Shown here piece after piece: positions 1 to 10,673 of a DNA stretch of 64,000 nt (position 1 is the first letter of the stretch; the number at the start of each line of letters is the position of its first letter). Below the pieces are notes generated by a model. The model did not search any database and had not been told where the DNA came from. It saw only the letters and a list, made by a program, of their open reading frames with translations. This DNA comes from Gracilaria gracilis. Lineage: Eukaryota; Rhodophyta; Florideophyceae; Gracilariales; Gracilariaceae. Where the stretch lies: positions 307,675 to 371,674 of the forward strand of contig JARGSG010000069.1 of the NCBI GenBank assembly GCA_030374805.1. Direction: 5' to 3'. The translations under genes were made by a program, and so were the position numbers.

Positions 1-636
1 GCTGTTACTGGTTCGAACCAAACTGGCGGAAGCACATTCCACGTCTATATACACACTCCATCTACCAACCCCGATGACGTGAATGGGAGATGCAGTTGCG
101 GGAAGATGGCCGCAACAGGAATTCCGTGCGCTCATATCACCCGCCTGTTCGTCGTTTATAACGACGTGCTAAACCGATGGTCTCACGTTCACAACGCGAT
201 GAAGACCCGCTTTCGTATACAGCGGTTTTGGCATTCGTATTGGGGCAGAGACCTCGCTCGGTGGACGTTGTCGGATATTCTCCATCTCCGTAACCATCTC
301 CGTAACCAAATGGGCGCGCCCGGTGTTACCACTGCACAGCAAGGGGAATTGAACGGCCAAGCAGTCCAGAATGACGGCGAAACTCCAAATGATCCTATTG
401 GCGGTGCAGTGATGGGTACCAAACTTATTGACACTGCTACCGGGACACAAAACTACAACGCCGATTTGCAACACGTTCTTAGAAATCCTGGACACAGCAG
501 AAACGCAGAGATCTTCTCTTATGCACGTTATTCTGACGGGAAGTCCTTATATGATCAGATGCACAGAGTTGCGGAGGGCTTTGGCAAGTTGGCTGTAGAC
601 AGTGCGAAAAAGTATCTCGAAGAAGGGTTGCGTTAA
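1..636 (+). CDS. Mutator-like transposase C-terminal part with SWIM zinc finger (5' partial)
   Basis: The frame is open from base 1, so the start lies outside the window; an internal GTG at 79 has no special claim. Around residues 31-45 it has a C-x-C-x(n)-C-x-H arrangement (CSCGK...GIPCAHI), the SWIM zinc finger found near the C terminus of MULE/FAR1-type transposases and domesticated relatives. There it is thought to bind DNA or protein. The catalytic DDE domain would lie upstream and is not visible. A TAA stops the frame at 634-636, but the same frame stays open to 945. It could instead be a domesticated SWIM-domain gene. The SWIM call is firm; its transposon origin is inferred. Confidence 0.65.
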   Translation, partial: AVTGSNQTGGSTFHVYIHTPSTNPDDVNGRCSCGKMAATGIPCAHITRLFVVYNDVLNRWSHVHNAMKTRFRIQRFWHSYWGRDLARWTLSDILHLRNHLRNQMGAPGVTTAQQGELNGQAVQNDGETPNDPIGGAVMGTKLIDTATGTQNYNADLQHVLRNPGHSRNAEIFSYARYSDGKSLYDQMHRVAEGFGKLAVDSAKKYLEEGLR

Positions 637-945
637 TTGAACGCAAAAAGATACCCTTTCAACCCCCAGATACAAATTCCTACAATATCATCGGATCTGT
701 TGCCTCAGCCGAGCAATGAGACCGAATGCGATAATAAAGACACAGCTGAAGTCCGAAACCCGAATTCCGGTGCCGCAAGAACGAAAAAGAAACGGCAGCG
801 GTTTTTCAAGAAAAGAGTTCACGTTCAAAACGCCCAAGGCTGTGCAACAGGAGTTTCGACCTTTCAGGTTTCCAATCACAAAGTTCTGTTTCAACTCAGA
901 GCCGAGAACGCCTTCTACAAACGACAGAGGGAGCGGAGCCATTGA
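637..945 (+). pseudogene. In-frame continuation after the stop of the SWIM-finger ORF
   Basis: This stretch is in the same frame as the SWIM-finger ORF, separated only by the TAA at 634-636, and runs about 102 codons to a TGA at 943-945. It encodes a basic tail (ARTKKKRQRFFKKR) resembling the lysine/arginine-rich C termini of MULE transposases. The simplest reading is that the TAA is a nonsense mutation in a decaying transposase. An exon of another structure is possible. Confidence 0.4.
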
Positions 946-2164
946 CGCGAGGGGGAACAGCTAGCGAGGTGACTACTCCAGCTCAGGCTATTGCGGCAGC
1001 CATTGCTGTTGTTGATCACCCAGATAAACAGTACAATGGTACAAAAATAATGATTAGTTTCGTACTTAAGGTAGTTCTTGGAGCAGTACAAACGCGTTAG
1101 GGTGATTCAAAGCGATTACGTGTTTTAGAACTTAGTTTTCAGACCTGTAGAGGAAGCCTCTTGAGGAAGATGCCACGACAGAGCTGAAGCATCAGCAAAG
1201 AGGATCGGTGGATGGGAGGTCACGAAGCCACGAACGGTGAAAACAGGACATGGGACGAGAGCCCATTAACTTTGAATTGCGCGCGCATAGCTCAATAGCA
1301 CGCGCTTTTTTTTTCTACTTTAGCTCTTCTATTTTGTTCTGTACAACTTTTATAAGGAAAAAAATGGTCACGCCGGGCTGTTGTAAGGCTTTGGCTAATG
1401 GCAATGTGCGCTAGGGGAGTTTTAAGCACTTGGCGCCATTAGAGTGGTACAGAGGTTTGACGAAGACGTGAACATGTCATGAGAGATTTAATGACTTTTT
1501 TTGTTACATATAAATGGAGGTTCTGGGAGGGAGGTTCTTAACAGCTCTCAATGTGCGTCAATTTTTCTCCTGTCGTCGGCACAAGAGGTCCGCCCGGGAG
1601 CTCTCTGGATGGGAGCTCCTGGGCTGATGGTGTGACTTTATATAGGGATACTGGGCGACCGTTGGGCTAACTATGACGTTACAATAGGGGATAAAAGTAA
1701 TCACAAGTTGTGCGTCAGAGAGAGCTATGGGTACGTCACTAACAACAGTATCCCTCTATTCACGCTCTACATGTACTGTGTGGTGCCCTACAATGTTAAA
1801 CACTTGTAGAAACCAACTTCCGAACGGTACGTTCTGGACTTCAGCCCATTCATTAACGCCCAGAACGCTTTCTCTGCCACTCTGTTGCGCACTTCTGAAT
1901 GCAATTCGGTGAAAGGACGTCGTCGAACAATGTGATAAGCTTAACTGCAAGTGTTGAACAATGGACGTCAAAACTCTACAAAATGTCCCCGGCATAGACA
2001 GTTTACATCGCAATTCAATCTTTTTATTTCTGCACATCCAATGAAATTACGCACAAAAAGACTGTCAAGTCCTCCCAGTCCCCGAATGCAAAACCAGTCA
2101 ACCCTAACCTCACCACTCGTTCCGTATGTTCAGTCGCAAACCTTGCTTTGGCAAGCGCAGCTCT
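946..2164. other. No gene recognised
   Basis: Only short ORFs without recognisable similarity occur here. A TATA-like string (tataaatgg, about 1508-1516) and another (tatataggg, about 1638-1646) are visible, and a T9 run lies near 1307. The stretch may be flanking sequence of the two transposase remnants on either side, but I found no terminal inverted repeats. Confidence 0.4.
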
Positions 2165-3814
2165 TTATCTCATCGACCGAACGAGAACGACAGGCTCTCC
2201 GTAGCGCTCGGCACGGTATGCCGCGCGCGATTCCTCAAACCTCTTTCTTGACTGGCGCGTTTTCATGCGAGCATCCGCTTCCTTCGCCAACATCTTCAGC
2301 TCGAGAATGCGCGCCGCTTCACGTTCACGCTTCCGTTTGGCGTCCTGTTGTTTCAGTAGTTAGATGGCTCGTTCAGAAGTCACAACGGCACCCAGAGATG
2401 TATCCAAGAACCCAGATTTGGTAAGTTCTACCTGTCCAATAATTTCCAGACTGGTGGCTTTTCGTCGTTCATCTAACATGTTGATCATGTCGTCGACAGA
2501 GACAACGCGCGTAGGTTCTTCTGCACTCTATGGCCTTGCTTGAGCGAAAAGACGGTATTCGTCAAGAGGGCATATTCCAGTTGCTCGGAAACCTGCCTTG
2601 ATGTTGTCGGACGTGAATGATTCTTCGTAGGCTTTTGTTATCAACTTCGTGACGTCAAACTCATCCAGCGTTCGTTCAACTCCAATACCCTTAGTGACCG
2701 ATTGCGTAATGTTTCGGAACAGGGTGTTGAAGGCCGGAAAAACCATGACATCCAGTGGCTGCGTTGTGCCGCTCGTGTGCGCTGGGAGTGAGTAGCCAAT
2801 GATCCCGTTCATTCTGAACTTCTCTAACACCCCAATCGACAAATGGAAGCGATAACCATCGTAGATTAAGAGGGCTTTACGCCCATTTTCACGTAGATCT
2901 TGTGTGTCCTTGATGAACCAATTTGCCCACTCTAAAAAGTTCCAGGAATCAATCGACGACACATCCTTCTTCGCGTGAATTAAGCCACTTCGTGGCGGCA
3001 ACTCCGAGATGCACTGCGACCGCTCTTCCCCACCCGGATGAATTGTTGTCGTTCGAACACGAATCCGGTTTCCGTGGTAAACGAACAGTGGCCTACCACG
3101 CTCTCCATTTTCATGCACACAAGCCAGGATGCTGATTCGGTTTACATTCTTAAAAGCCACAGCCGGGACCAACGGCTTCTGACCGCGCAAGAAGTACGAC
3201 TTTTTTCTGGAAGCACTCTTCTCGTTCCACGCTGAAACACCAGTTCCATCAACGTTCACAATCCGCTTGGGGTCGATGTCGTGTTGTTTAATGATATGTT
3301 CTAAACGAGCAAAGTGGGCCGTTAAGCTTTCGCCATTGGTGGCACGGAACCGAACCGCATCTTGACGTTGAACAGCGCAGTAAGTTATCTTGTCCGAATG
3401 CCTTTTTTCAAAGGCTCGACAGAATTTGTCGCCGGGGCGAGAATTCCAAAAGCGTATTGGGCTTCTTCTCCAAGCTGGAAGGTCTTCGACTAACATTTGC
3501 ACCGTGTCCTTTAAGTCGTTTCGTGTAAGTGGTTTACCCCAGTAGGCATACCGTGTCAGGGTGTTACAGATCTGGTTCTCCGCCATCAACGTCAGCGACC
3601 GACCGAATGTGACTGCTGGTTTGGTTTTGTCGGCATGATTGTAGCGGTACCACAATGTACTGGCAGGTACTCCCACCCGATGGGCCGCTTTTGGAAAAGA
3701 CATTCCACGTCGGATAAGCTTCCTGCCTCGGCGGTAACGTCTGTCAGGATCCAGGAATCGTTTGCCAGCTTGGGAGTCGAGGACAATATTAACCGCCCGA
3801 GGCAGGTATGCGAC
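2165..3814 (-). pseudogene. pogo-like (Tc1/mariner superfamily) transposase, two in-frame stops
   Basis: The main open stretch runs from an ATG at 3703 down to a TAG at 2530-2528 (391 aa). It starts with a psq-type helix-turn-helix (SFPKAAHRVGVPASTLWYRY), and the frame is open upstream to 3814 without another Met. The DDE_1 core shows NVDGTG (first Asp), YDGYRFH (second) and QPLDVMVF (third), in pogo/jerky order. After the TAG the same frame continues through a TAA at 2362-2360 to a final TAA at 2167-2165. That extension encodes a charged, coiled-coil-like tail (KQQDAKRKREREAARILELK) typical of such transposases. The two nonsense codons make it inactive. I could not identify terminal inverted repeats. 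Confidence 0.8.
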
Positions 3815-6119
3815 TCATGTTATGTTTGGTGTCATGTTGATAAAGAGGTTGATGAAGGTTGCGTCGGATGTTGGTTATCTTTTGTTTCTCCTCGTGCAGA
3901 AAAAGGAATGGTTGCGCTTTTATAGACTGGGGTTTCGCTTTCAATTGGTTTCGTTTGTGTTTTTGGGCTTAGAGTGCTAAGGATGTCATTACGGTGTTGT
4001 GAATTTGGGCACTGACCTTGGCGTTGTTTACTTTTCAAGTGAATAGATATCGTTTGGGTGCTGGGAGATGACATTTGGCTGAAAGATACTGCGGTTTGGC
4101 GGTGTCTACAGGTGGTGTCGTGAACTCTGGTGGGTTCTTTGGTGCATAGGACGTGCTCGTTTGATCTACAATCAGAGCTTGAGTGTTATTGGGACAAGGA
4201 CGAATTGATATTGCAATCTGGAACGGAGTTTGGAGCGAAGAGGGACACTACTCCTGCAGTGTGGCCACCAAAGATTGCGCTTGCAGCGCTGTTAAGGTTC
4301 GCATGGTGGCATTTGCTATCAATAGGGACTCTACTGAAACGATGGGGAACTCCATTGGATGTATAGGGAGTTGTGGAACTTGTATGTTGGATGTGAAACA
4401 GTTCTATCTTTACCAAAAAATTTGCAATAAACGATCGGAAAACTCACGAGTTTTTCAAAGATGAGCTCAAATCTAGAATTCTTGTTTGTTTCAATTCGGG
4501 GGCACCTGTTCAATGTACAGGGCACCCTACAGTACTTGAAATTTGGAAGTCAAATCTGACACATGGGACACAGGAAGATGCAGGAAATTCACACTCATTG
4601 AAATTCCAAATAAAAACGGAAAGTTGAATGCCACATGTCTCATGTAGCAGTTGCGGCACTACGCCACTGCAAGCGTTAGAAATTGTATATGTCAGTCCTG
4701 CAGCGTCAATAGCTGTAGTGCATGCAGAATGAACTTCTTCAGAAGACTTTCAAACAGTGCAACATGTTTCCTTTCCCGTTACACTAAAAATTGGAACGCC
4801 TCTAACTTTATCGAACCTTTCCAAGTTTAATATTCCCTTACTTACTTTACTACCACAAAGAATTTAATACTGGAGTACCTTGTTTTCTCATAAATTGAAA
4901 GCAGTGAATTAAAGAATTGCGACGCATACATACGCAAAACGAGAAGCAAAACTCGCCTTTTTACGCCTTTTTTAGTGCTTATTTCTGGAACTGAGAACAA
5001 TTTGAAGCCTAAAAGATTACGTATTCCAGTTGTATCACTACTTATCTTACAAAGTGTGCAAAAATATCACACGTTTAGAGAAATTTGGAGGAGAAAAAGG
5101 AGTTTTGTTTTGCGAGCAGCTCAGAAAAACGTCCTTTTTCCGTGTAAAGATGGTAAAAGTGTGCGTTAAAGTATGCAATTCTTGACGCGAAAGGAGCGCA
5201 ATAAGTCTCACGTGCTGACAATAATAGTTTCATAATATTTACACCACAGGATCAAACCATGCACGAAACTCATGAAAATAGAGAATATACACACTTCGAA
5301 TTTCATAGCCAATTTCGTGTTAGATGCTCAAGAAACGAAAGTACAAAATTCGTATCTTTTCGATAGTACGCAGTACGAAATATGTATCCTGTACACGTAA
5401 CCAACGTAAACCTGCGTGTAAGCAAAAGTCTGCGTGCGGATGCTGGGGAAAGCTCAAGAGGTTTACTTGATGACGTGTGCAGCACATGGCATACGAAAAA
5501 CAGTTTCGTATCTTCCAGGTTTTCGCGACGTTGTTTTTCGTATTTCCGGTTCAATTTCGTATCGTGTATAGTATGTTCAACGTGGCTACAAAAAACGCTA
5601 CGAAATTCGTAGTACGTAAACTCTCTAATCACTCTATCAATAACAATCTAAAATTGGCGAATTTCCCGCAATTCTTAGTGTCTTCAACTCATGTCACGGC
5701 GGCACAGAACCCTTCCAGTTCAATTTTGGGCCCTCATGGCATGATGTCAAGGGTTTCACATCAAACTCGGCGAAAAGCACTGCGCAAGGCACCATATCAA
5801 TTCAGCGAAGACAAACGTTAACTTTTAAACTCAAGACGGTCGCTGGTCTGCCTCTCCCCTGACGTCCGCAACACCAGCAATGACTTAGTATTCTTCTCTA
5901 GACAACGTGCGGACCTGCGCGATCTCGCGCTACAGAAAGCAGTGACGCGAGAGCACGGACGTCACTGAGCGACTTTGCTCGCACGAGTCGATTTTCGAAG
6001 TGGGTGGCGGTATCTACCCAGTCAGTGGGCATCAATATAGAACGGCGTCTTCCAGTCACAGGTTCTCAGTTTTCTCTTTTGCATACGAACCGGCAACAGG
6101 AATGGCTCTCGTGCCGTTT
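3815..6119. other. Intergenic, AT-rich, no gene recognised
   Basis: No ORF with recognisable content. The centre (about 4780-5650) is AT-rich. 5330-5620 contains a cluster of a TTTCGTA/TACGAAA motif, listed separately. Confidence 0.5.
5330..5620. repeat. Cluster of TTTCGTA / TACGAAA motifs
   Basis: About eight copies of a 7-8-base motif (TTTCGTA, ATTCGTA or the complement TACGAAA) fall in under 300 bases, some as palindromes (ctacgaaattcgtag near 5598). This is much denser than elsewhere in the window. It may be a decayed miniature transposon or a protein-binding array. Confidence 0.4.
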
Positions 6120-7589
6120 TTAGCATTCACAACTGTCTACGAAAGTTGGCAGTAACTGTAGCCTCCGTTCATCGGATTGGTTGGTGCGTACCAGCTGGTA
6201 CGCAAAATGTTGTTCGGACAGGCTGAGATTGCATATCTCATTTATATCCAGTAACAATTGTCTTCGAAGCCATTGCAGCGAAATTTCAACCGTATGGTTG
6301 CCTGCTTGAGATTTGGCGGAGGTATCTCTTTTCCACAGAAGGATGTTACATGTCACAAGAACAACAAGAAAGAATAATATTAAAGCTCCAGGTATGAAGC
6401 CAAGGGGCTTCATGGAAGCCATTTCAGTCTCCCCAACGTACATCTCTTTGACTTGCTCTGAGCTCCGTAAACCTGCAACACCATCTTCGTTCGCCACCAA
6501 TAGAGCTATTTTGAATAGCTGTTCCAATGCAGTCTTCCGAAAATATCTACTGATTTCTGTATCGTGTTCATGCCAATCGCGGTGCAAAAAAAGCAGGATA
6601 AAGAGAAAGCGAATCTGTCGCTCCCTTTCCTGGTGTAGAGCCTTGAAAGCATCTCCAAACATCTCCATAACAGCGTGCTTTACCGTGACGGTACTGTCTC
6701 CCTCAGCCCAGAACCCCATTGCGAAGGCAAAAGCTGTTTTTCCTCGCAATGCACACAGGTAGTAGACGTATTCCACATCTCCAGATGGGACGTTTTTTAT
6801 ACAAAACGAGTTGCGGCCGACATATAGCGCAATAGAGATGTTCCCCATAAGAATATCTGGCTGGCGCGTCACTTGAAAAGCTACAGCGGAGTACTCAGGA
6901 TTATCATGGAGGCCCGTACCAGTAACAAAAGGAGGGTTGAAGAGGTCAACACCATCTTCGTTATCCTGCTTGAACGACACATACGGTACTAAGAACTTCC
7001 CACTTTTTCGCACTTCTTCAGCGCTACATAACACCGTTTCATTGTCACTGGCGTCAAGGTATGGAGAGCGCACAGTGTAGTTACCACTTAGAGCGTATTG
7101 TAGATGACCACTAGATGGCTCGACGCGGCGTCGCAAGTTAAAGTCTCCTTGTATTGCACAATTCGAGTCGGCAGCATCAGCCAAGAATTGCACGGGCTCA
7201 TTGATAAGATTTGGTTGAGAGGAACTCGAAAACTTGTATCGCTGTAGATGGGCGGGCTGCATCCAAACGCGCCTGCTTGTTGCCACCGTTCGTGGTATTG
7301 ATGAGAAAGAGAACTCTAGAAGGAGCTCCATAGCGATAGCCATTGTTCCAATGATCAAAAGAAGAAAGCGGTTACGGTTTGATCCCCAAAAGGTTCCGTG
7401 TAGGGAAAACAAACCTAAACGGGTATCCCGAAAAGCGACGGAACGGCCACGGAGGACATCCAGCGTAGCTTTACGCTGCGTTATGTCATGGATTAGAAAT
7501 TCCAAAATGGGAGTTAACACAAGCGAAAAAGCCACGAACTTGATGACATTCCAAGTTGAAGGTGAGACAATGAGGCCGATTTCTTCCAT
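6120..7589 (-). CDS. P-family membrane protein 1 (unrecognised)
   Basis: 489 aa, starting at the ATG complementary to 7587-7589 (MEEIGL), which aligns with the start of its divergent neighbour. I do not recognise the family. There are hydrophobic segments at about residues 14-34 and 75-94, then a roughly 300-residue region with several cysteines and Asn-x-Ser/Thr sites (NYT, NET, NIS), a third hydrophobic segment at about 396-418 and a short C-terminal tail. Motifs shared with the paralogue at 8074-9621 include RLG-x-[FY]SLH-x-x-FWG, E-[ML]-LLEFSFSS and G-[KR]-F-[LV]-VP. Topology suggests a surface or endomembrane protein with a large lumenal domain; function unknown. No stop or frameshift interrupts it. 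Confidence 0.75.
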   Translation of the reverse strand: MEEIGLIVSPSTWNVIKFVAFSLVLTPILEFLIHDITQRKATLDVLRGRSVAFRDTRLGLFSLHGTFWGSNRNRFLLLIIGTMAIAMELLLEFSFSSIPRTVATSRRVWMQPAHLQRYKFSSSSQPNLINEPVQFLADAADSNCAIQGDFNLRRRVEPSSGHLQYALSGNYTVRSPYLDASDNETVLCSAEEVRKSGKFLVPYVSFKQDNEDGVDLFNPPFVTGTGLHDNPEYSAVAFQVTRQPDILMGNISIALYVGRNSFCIKNVPSGDVEYVYYLCALRGKTAFAFAMGFWAEGDSTVTVKHAVMEMFGDAFKALHQERERQIRFLFILLFLHRDWHEHDTEISRYFRKTALEQLFKIALLVANEDGVAGLRSSEQVKEMYVGETEMASMKPLGFIPGALILFFLVVLVTCNILLWKRDTSAKSQAGNHTVEISLQWLRRQLLLDINEICNLSLSEQHFAYQLVRTNQSDERRLQLLPTFVDSCEC

Positions 7590-8073
7590 GGTGCCGACTG
7601 GCAGACTTTACGAGCGTGGTCATGAGCTCATAGAGGCAAGAGCTCCTTTGCTGCTACCAGCCTTTAAGTTTAGCAGCTTGTGTCCCATTATTTGAGACAC
7701 ACCAACCAAAGTCGTAAGACAAGGGATGGTTATTTTCCCTCCGCTCCGCCTCGAGAAAAATAACAATCCCTCGGGCTCATATCGCACTCTCGTGTCAGTT
7801 GATAACCCTTATGACGGCTCATATCGCGCTCGAGACAAAAAAATTAGTAAGGCGAGACTACTAATCTGACCTTGCGAGACTACTACTCTCGCCTTCACTG
7901 TGTGCTGTGCATTGCTGTTCGCGTTCACCTTTCTTCTCCTTACCCTGATGACTACAACTTTTTGGCAGAGCGGGGCTTTTTTATACCCCTGTTCTCCGAC
8001 CATCTTTGCCAAACAATGACTCTTTCATTCGAAACCTCAACACAGCCCCCATTTACAACCCACTGTTTTGACG
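7590..8073. promoter_or_regulatory. Shared bidirectional promoter region of the divergent P-family pair
   Basis: 484 bases separate the two divergent start codons. Visible are two copies of ctcatatcgc (about 7777 and 7820), two or three copies of gcgagactact (about 7853-7890), an inverted repeat with gttatttt/aaaataac arms (about 7730-7763), and a TATA-like tttatac about 90 bases before the plus-strand gene. The repeated elements suggest coordinated control, which is inferred. Confidence 0.45.
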
Positions 8074-9621
8074 ATGGAAGACATTCTGCTCAATATCAAT
8101 CCCTCTGTCTTCAACCTCCTCAAATATATCATCATTACTCTCGTAATCAATCCACTCTTCGAAGTTCTCGTGGACTCGATCATGTGTGCGAAGGCCACAT
8201 TCGATCTCAGTTGCGGTAAAGGCATTTCCTTTTCCGATTCAAGGCTTGGAATCTATTCATTGCACTCTGTCTTCTGGGGTCGAAAACGAAATCGTTTCTT
8301 CCTCGCTTTGTTTGCACTTTTGATCATATGTGTGGAAATGCTTTTGGAGTTCTCATTTTCGTCTAAGACCATCGCTGTTGGCCAACAACAGCAAGTATGG
8401 AAGCAACCAAATCATTCGCAGAGATACATCCCTTCCCCAGAAAATACAAACTGGATCAATATAGAGTTCGAGCCAAGTAATTTTCTGGGGGAGGCGGCAA
8501 GAGTCTGTACTGATGGGCCTAAGAAAATGATAAGCCGGAAACCCGACAATTTGGAATCGAATGAACACTATCAAGGAGGTCTGATGTTTGTTATGGACGG
8601 AACTTATGGAATCCGTAAACCGTATATTAATCACACTGATGGAAGTGTGTGTTGCAGTTCCACGCAAGAAAAAGCGTATGGAAGATTTGTTGTGCCGCAC
8701 GTGTTCAAGTGGAAAAATGGACCTGATATGGAAGGACTTGATATAGATTCTATTTCAAATGCTTCTTCGGACATAGATTCAATACTCCACAGGCACCCAT
8801 TACGTACGATCAACACCACTGCCAGGCTAGAGAAGGATGTCGTTGGCATTGAAATAGGTGAACGTGGTGCGTGCGTTCATCTTCTTTGCATCGTAACTAA
8901 TGACAATGGGACGTTCGTTCTTTTAACCAGAGAATATGAATACTTTCCGGAATGGTCACAGACTCAAGTACGTGTACGTGTATTTGTGATGGAAGCAAGC
9001 GGAGATGCTGTGAAAAGCTTGGTGGATACTGGAAGACAAATCAGATTACTAATGGCCTTGTACTTCGAGAGCAAGCTTTTGAGTATGGATGCTTCTCTTT
9101 CAAGTCGGATGGTGTCCAAGCTGACACTACGACAAATCGCTCTTTGGATAATGATGGCGGCAAGTGAAGAAGGGGTTGGAGGTCTTGAGGAAGGAATCAT
9201 GAATCGAACAGTAATTGGATGGGAAGAAAGAACAGTAGCAACTGCTACAGGTATTGTTCCTATAAGTGTCGCTTTCCTGGGGTCAGTATGGGTATTTTTG
9301 TTGACATCATATATGATACTTCGCGTGATGATTGCGAAGAAAGAAAGTAGAAGCCGTTCAATGTGGTCGCAGTTTTGGCGACAGCGGGGACTGCAGACTT
9401 CGAAACAAGACATGACGGCACAGGTGGCCGAAGACCTTCGAAGTCTAGGTGTTCAAAGTGCTTCAGAGGCGGATGACGTATGCATTCGACTTGTGCGCGG
9501 AAAGGATGGCAAACAAACACTGCGGCTGTTGCCAAGCAACATTTGCGAAGCATCCCTACGACAAGCTCTAATACAGGCAGACAGTCTTGAGGAGTGCGAT
9601 GCTCGACCAGCACGCGGTTGA
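8074..9621 (+). CDS. P-family membrane protein 2 (unrecognised)
   Basis: About 515 aa. I chose ATG 8074 (MEDILLNINPSVFN) because it aligns with the paralogue starts MEEIGLIVSPSTWN and MITLVFLDPNVFN; the frame is open slightly upstream only through a TTG. Hydrophobic segments lie at about residues 14-34 and 75-93 and near 400-425. The large middle region contains CC pairs and glycosylation-type sites. It shares SLH-x-x-FWG, MLLEFSFSS, GRFVVP and GRQIRLL blocks with protein 1 at 6120-7589, with which it forms a head-to-head pair. The C terminus carries a charged block ending in QTLRLLPS, like QLLP in protein 1. Function unknown; the ORF is intact. Confidence 0.75.
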   Translation: MEDILLNINPSVFNLLKYIIITLVINPLFEVLVDSIMCAKATFDLSCGKGISFSDSRLGIYSLHSVFWGRKRNRFFLALFALLIICVEMLLEFSFSSKTIAVGQQQQVWKQPNHSQRYIPSPENTNWINIEFEPSNFLGEAARVCTDGPKKMISRKPDNLESNEHYQGGLMFVMDGTYGIRKPYINHTDGSVCCSSTQEKAYGRFVVPHVFKWKNGPDMEGLDIDSISNASSDIDSILHRHPLRTINTTARLEKDVVGIEIGERGACVHLLCIVTNDNGTFVLLTREYEYFPEWSQTQVRVRVFVMEASGDAVKSLVDTGRQIRLLMALYFESKLLSMDASLSSRMVSKLTLRQIALWIMMAASEEGVGGLEEGIMNRTVIGWEERTVATATGIVPISVAFLGSVWVFLLTSYMILRVMIAKKESRSRSMWSQFWRQRGLQTSKQDMTAQVAEDLRSLGVQSASEADDVCIRLVRGKDGKQTLRLLPSNICEASLRQALIQADSLEECDARPARG

Positions 9622-10181
9622 TAACAAATTTGTCGTTGAGCGCTCAGTGACAACCAGAGAACGCCCCCAAGAGCAACCTACCAACGGTAGGAACGTTACC
9701 TTCCCGGGCAGGGCAAAGTGGAACACATTTCACACGAAACAACCGTAGGAGTCGCCGACTGTCACCTCCGACGACGGGACGAACCCGTCGGCGAGGGACA
9801 GTGCAATTTAATCGATACGGCGCAAGCTGCGAAGCACGACTCACACGTGCCATTACTTCCGTGGCCACATGTGGCGCTTCCGCCTTGCACGAGGCGTTCC
9901 GGTATTCACACCGTCCCTCAAGGCGAAGCGACATAGTGTTCTACACACCACTAGCGGAGATCCGACTTTGGGATCCATCCCGTCAGTAAACAAATAAAAC
10001 TTGACAGTTGCAACATGTAGGCGTCTTCCAGATGAGACCTGCCTCTTCCCTGCATGACATCGTAGCTAGACCGTTTTACAACAAAGAAAAGCTCTTTTAG
10101 CTTGAGATGACCACTGCTTTCTAAAACACCGATCAAGAATTCTTCAAGGAGAACGAGACGCGAACATCCGACTTGAATCGC
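9622..10181. other. Intergenic with small hairpins
   Basis: Just after the P2 stop is an imperfect 24-base palindrome (about 9630-9653, centre gagcgctc). Further on is a 7-bp hairpin (cgacggg, loop acgaa, 9772-9790). No protein-coding content is recognised. The inverted-repeat arm that matches 37.7-42.1 kb begins near 10,000. Confidence 0.4.
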
Positions 10182-10673
10182 TCAAATTCGCATCAAGCCA
10201 CATGCATCAGCCTCGTCTTCACTCGTGCTGATACTGAGCCTGTCCAAGGCATCAACGACAGCAGCCATACCGCGCGTATCATCAACATCTTCGCGGCTTA
10301 CCGAACAACCAGAGGCGGCCGACACCCTCAACGTGCTTATCCCGCCGATGAGCTCACTGATATCACCATTTCTCCCCGTTCTCTTTCTTCGAGTGCTACA
10401 CCGCGTGACGCGCTTTCGGTGCCGTTTTCCCACCTTGCTTTCGAGATGACTGTGGGGAACGGAACTTGGCGGTCTTGCGTGGCTGCGGTTGCATCCGCAC
10501 AGCGCATGCGCTGCGCTGCGTGAGGAGGCGCGTCCGTGGGACGGTTTTCTGTTGGGGGTGCGCGGCTGGCGGCGATTCGTGGCAAGGAAACGCTGTCGGC
10601 GTGTGAGCATTACCAGCAGGATTGAAGTTGTGAGCATGTGCTGCAGTTGGTTGGTTTCAGTTATAACCAGCAT
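10182..10673 (-). CDS. F3 small basic protein, copy 1
   Basis: 163 aa from ATG at 10673 (MLVITETNQLQ). Unrecognised. A short hydrophobic N-terminal stretch (TSILLVMLT) is followed by an Arg/Ser-rich middle (RRQR, SHLESKVGKRHRKR) and a more conserved acidic/hydrophobic C-terminal block (DISELIGGISTLRVS...RGMAAVVDALDRLSIS). Related ORFs are at 26238, 28042, 36875 and 41528. The conserved C-terminal block across four copies is the best evidence that the frame is coding. A long pyrimidine-rich leader precedes every copy. Localisation and function are unknown; a nuclear or nucleic-acid-binding role would be a guess from charge alone. Confidence 0.5.
   Translation of the reverse strand: MLVITETNQLQHMLTTSILLVMLTRRQRFLATNRRQPRTPNRKPSHGRASSRSAAHALCGCNRSHARPPSSVPHSHLESKVGKRHRKRVTRCSTRRKRTGRNGDISELIGGISTLRVSAASGCSVSREDVDDTRGMAAVVDALDRLSISTSEDEADACGLMRI

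Noticed and set aside
1-20. ggttcgaacc string resembling a tRNA T-loop
   Set aside because: No acceptor or anticodon stems can be drawn around it, and it lies in the open SWIM-finger frame.
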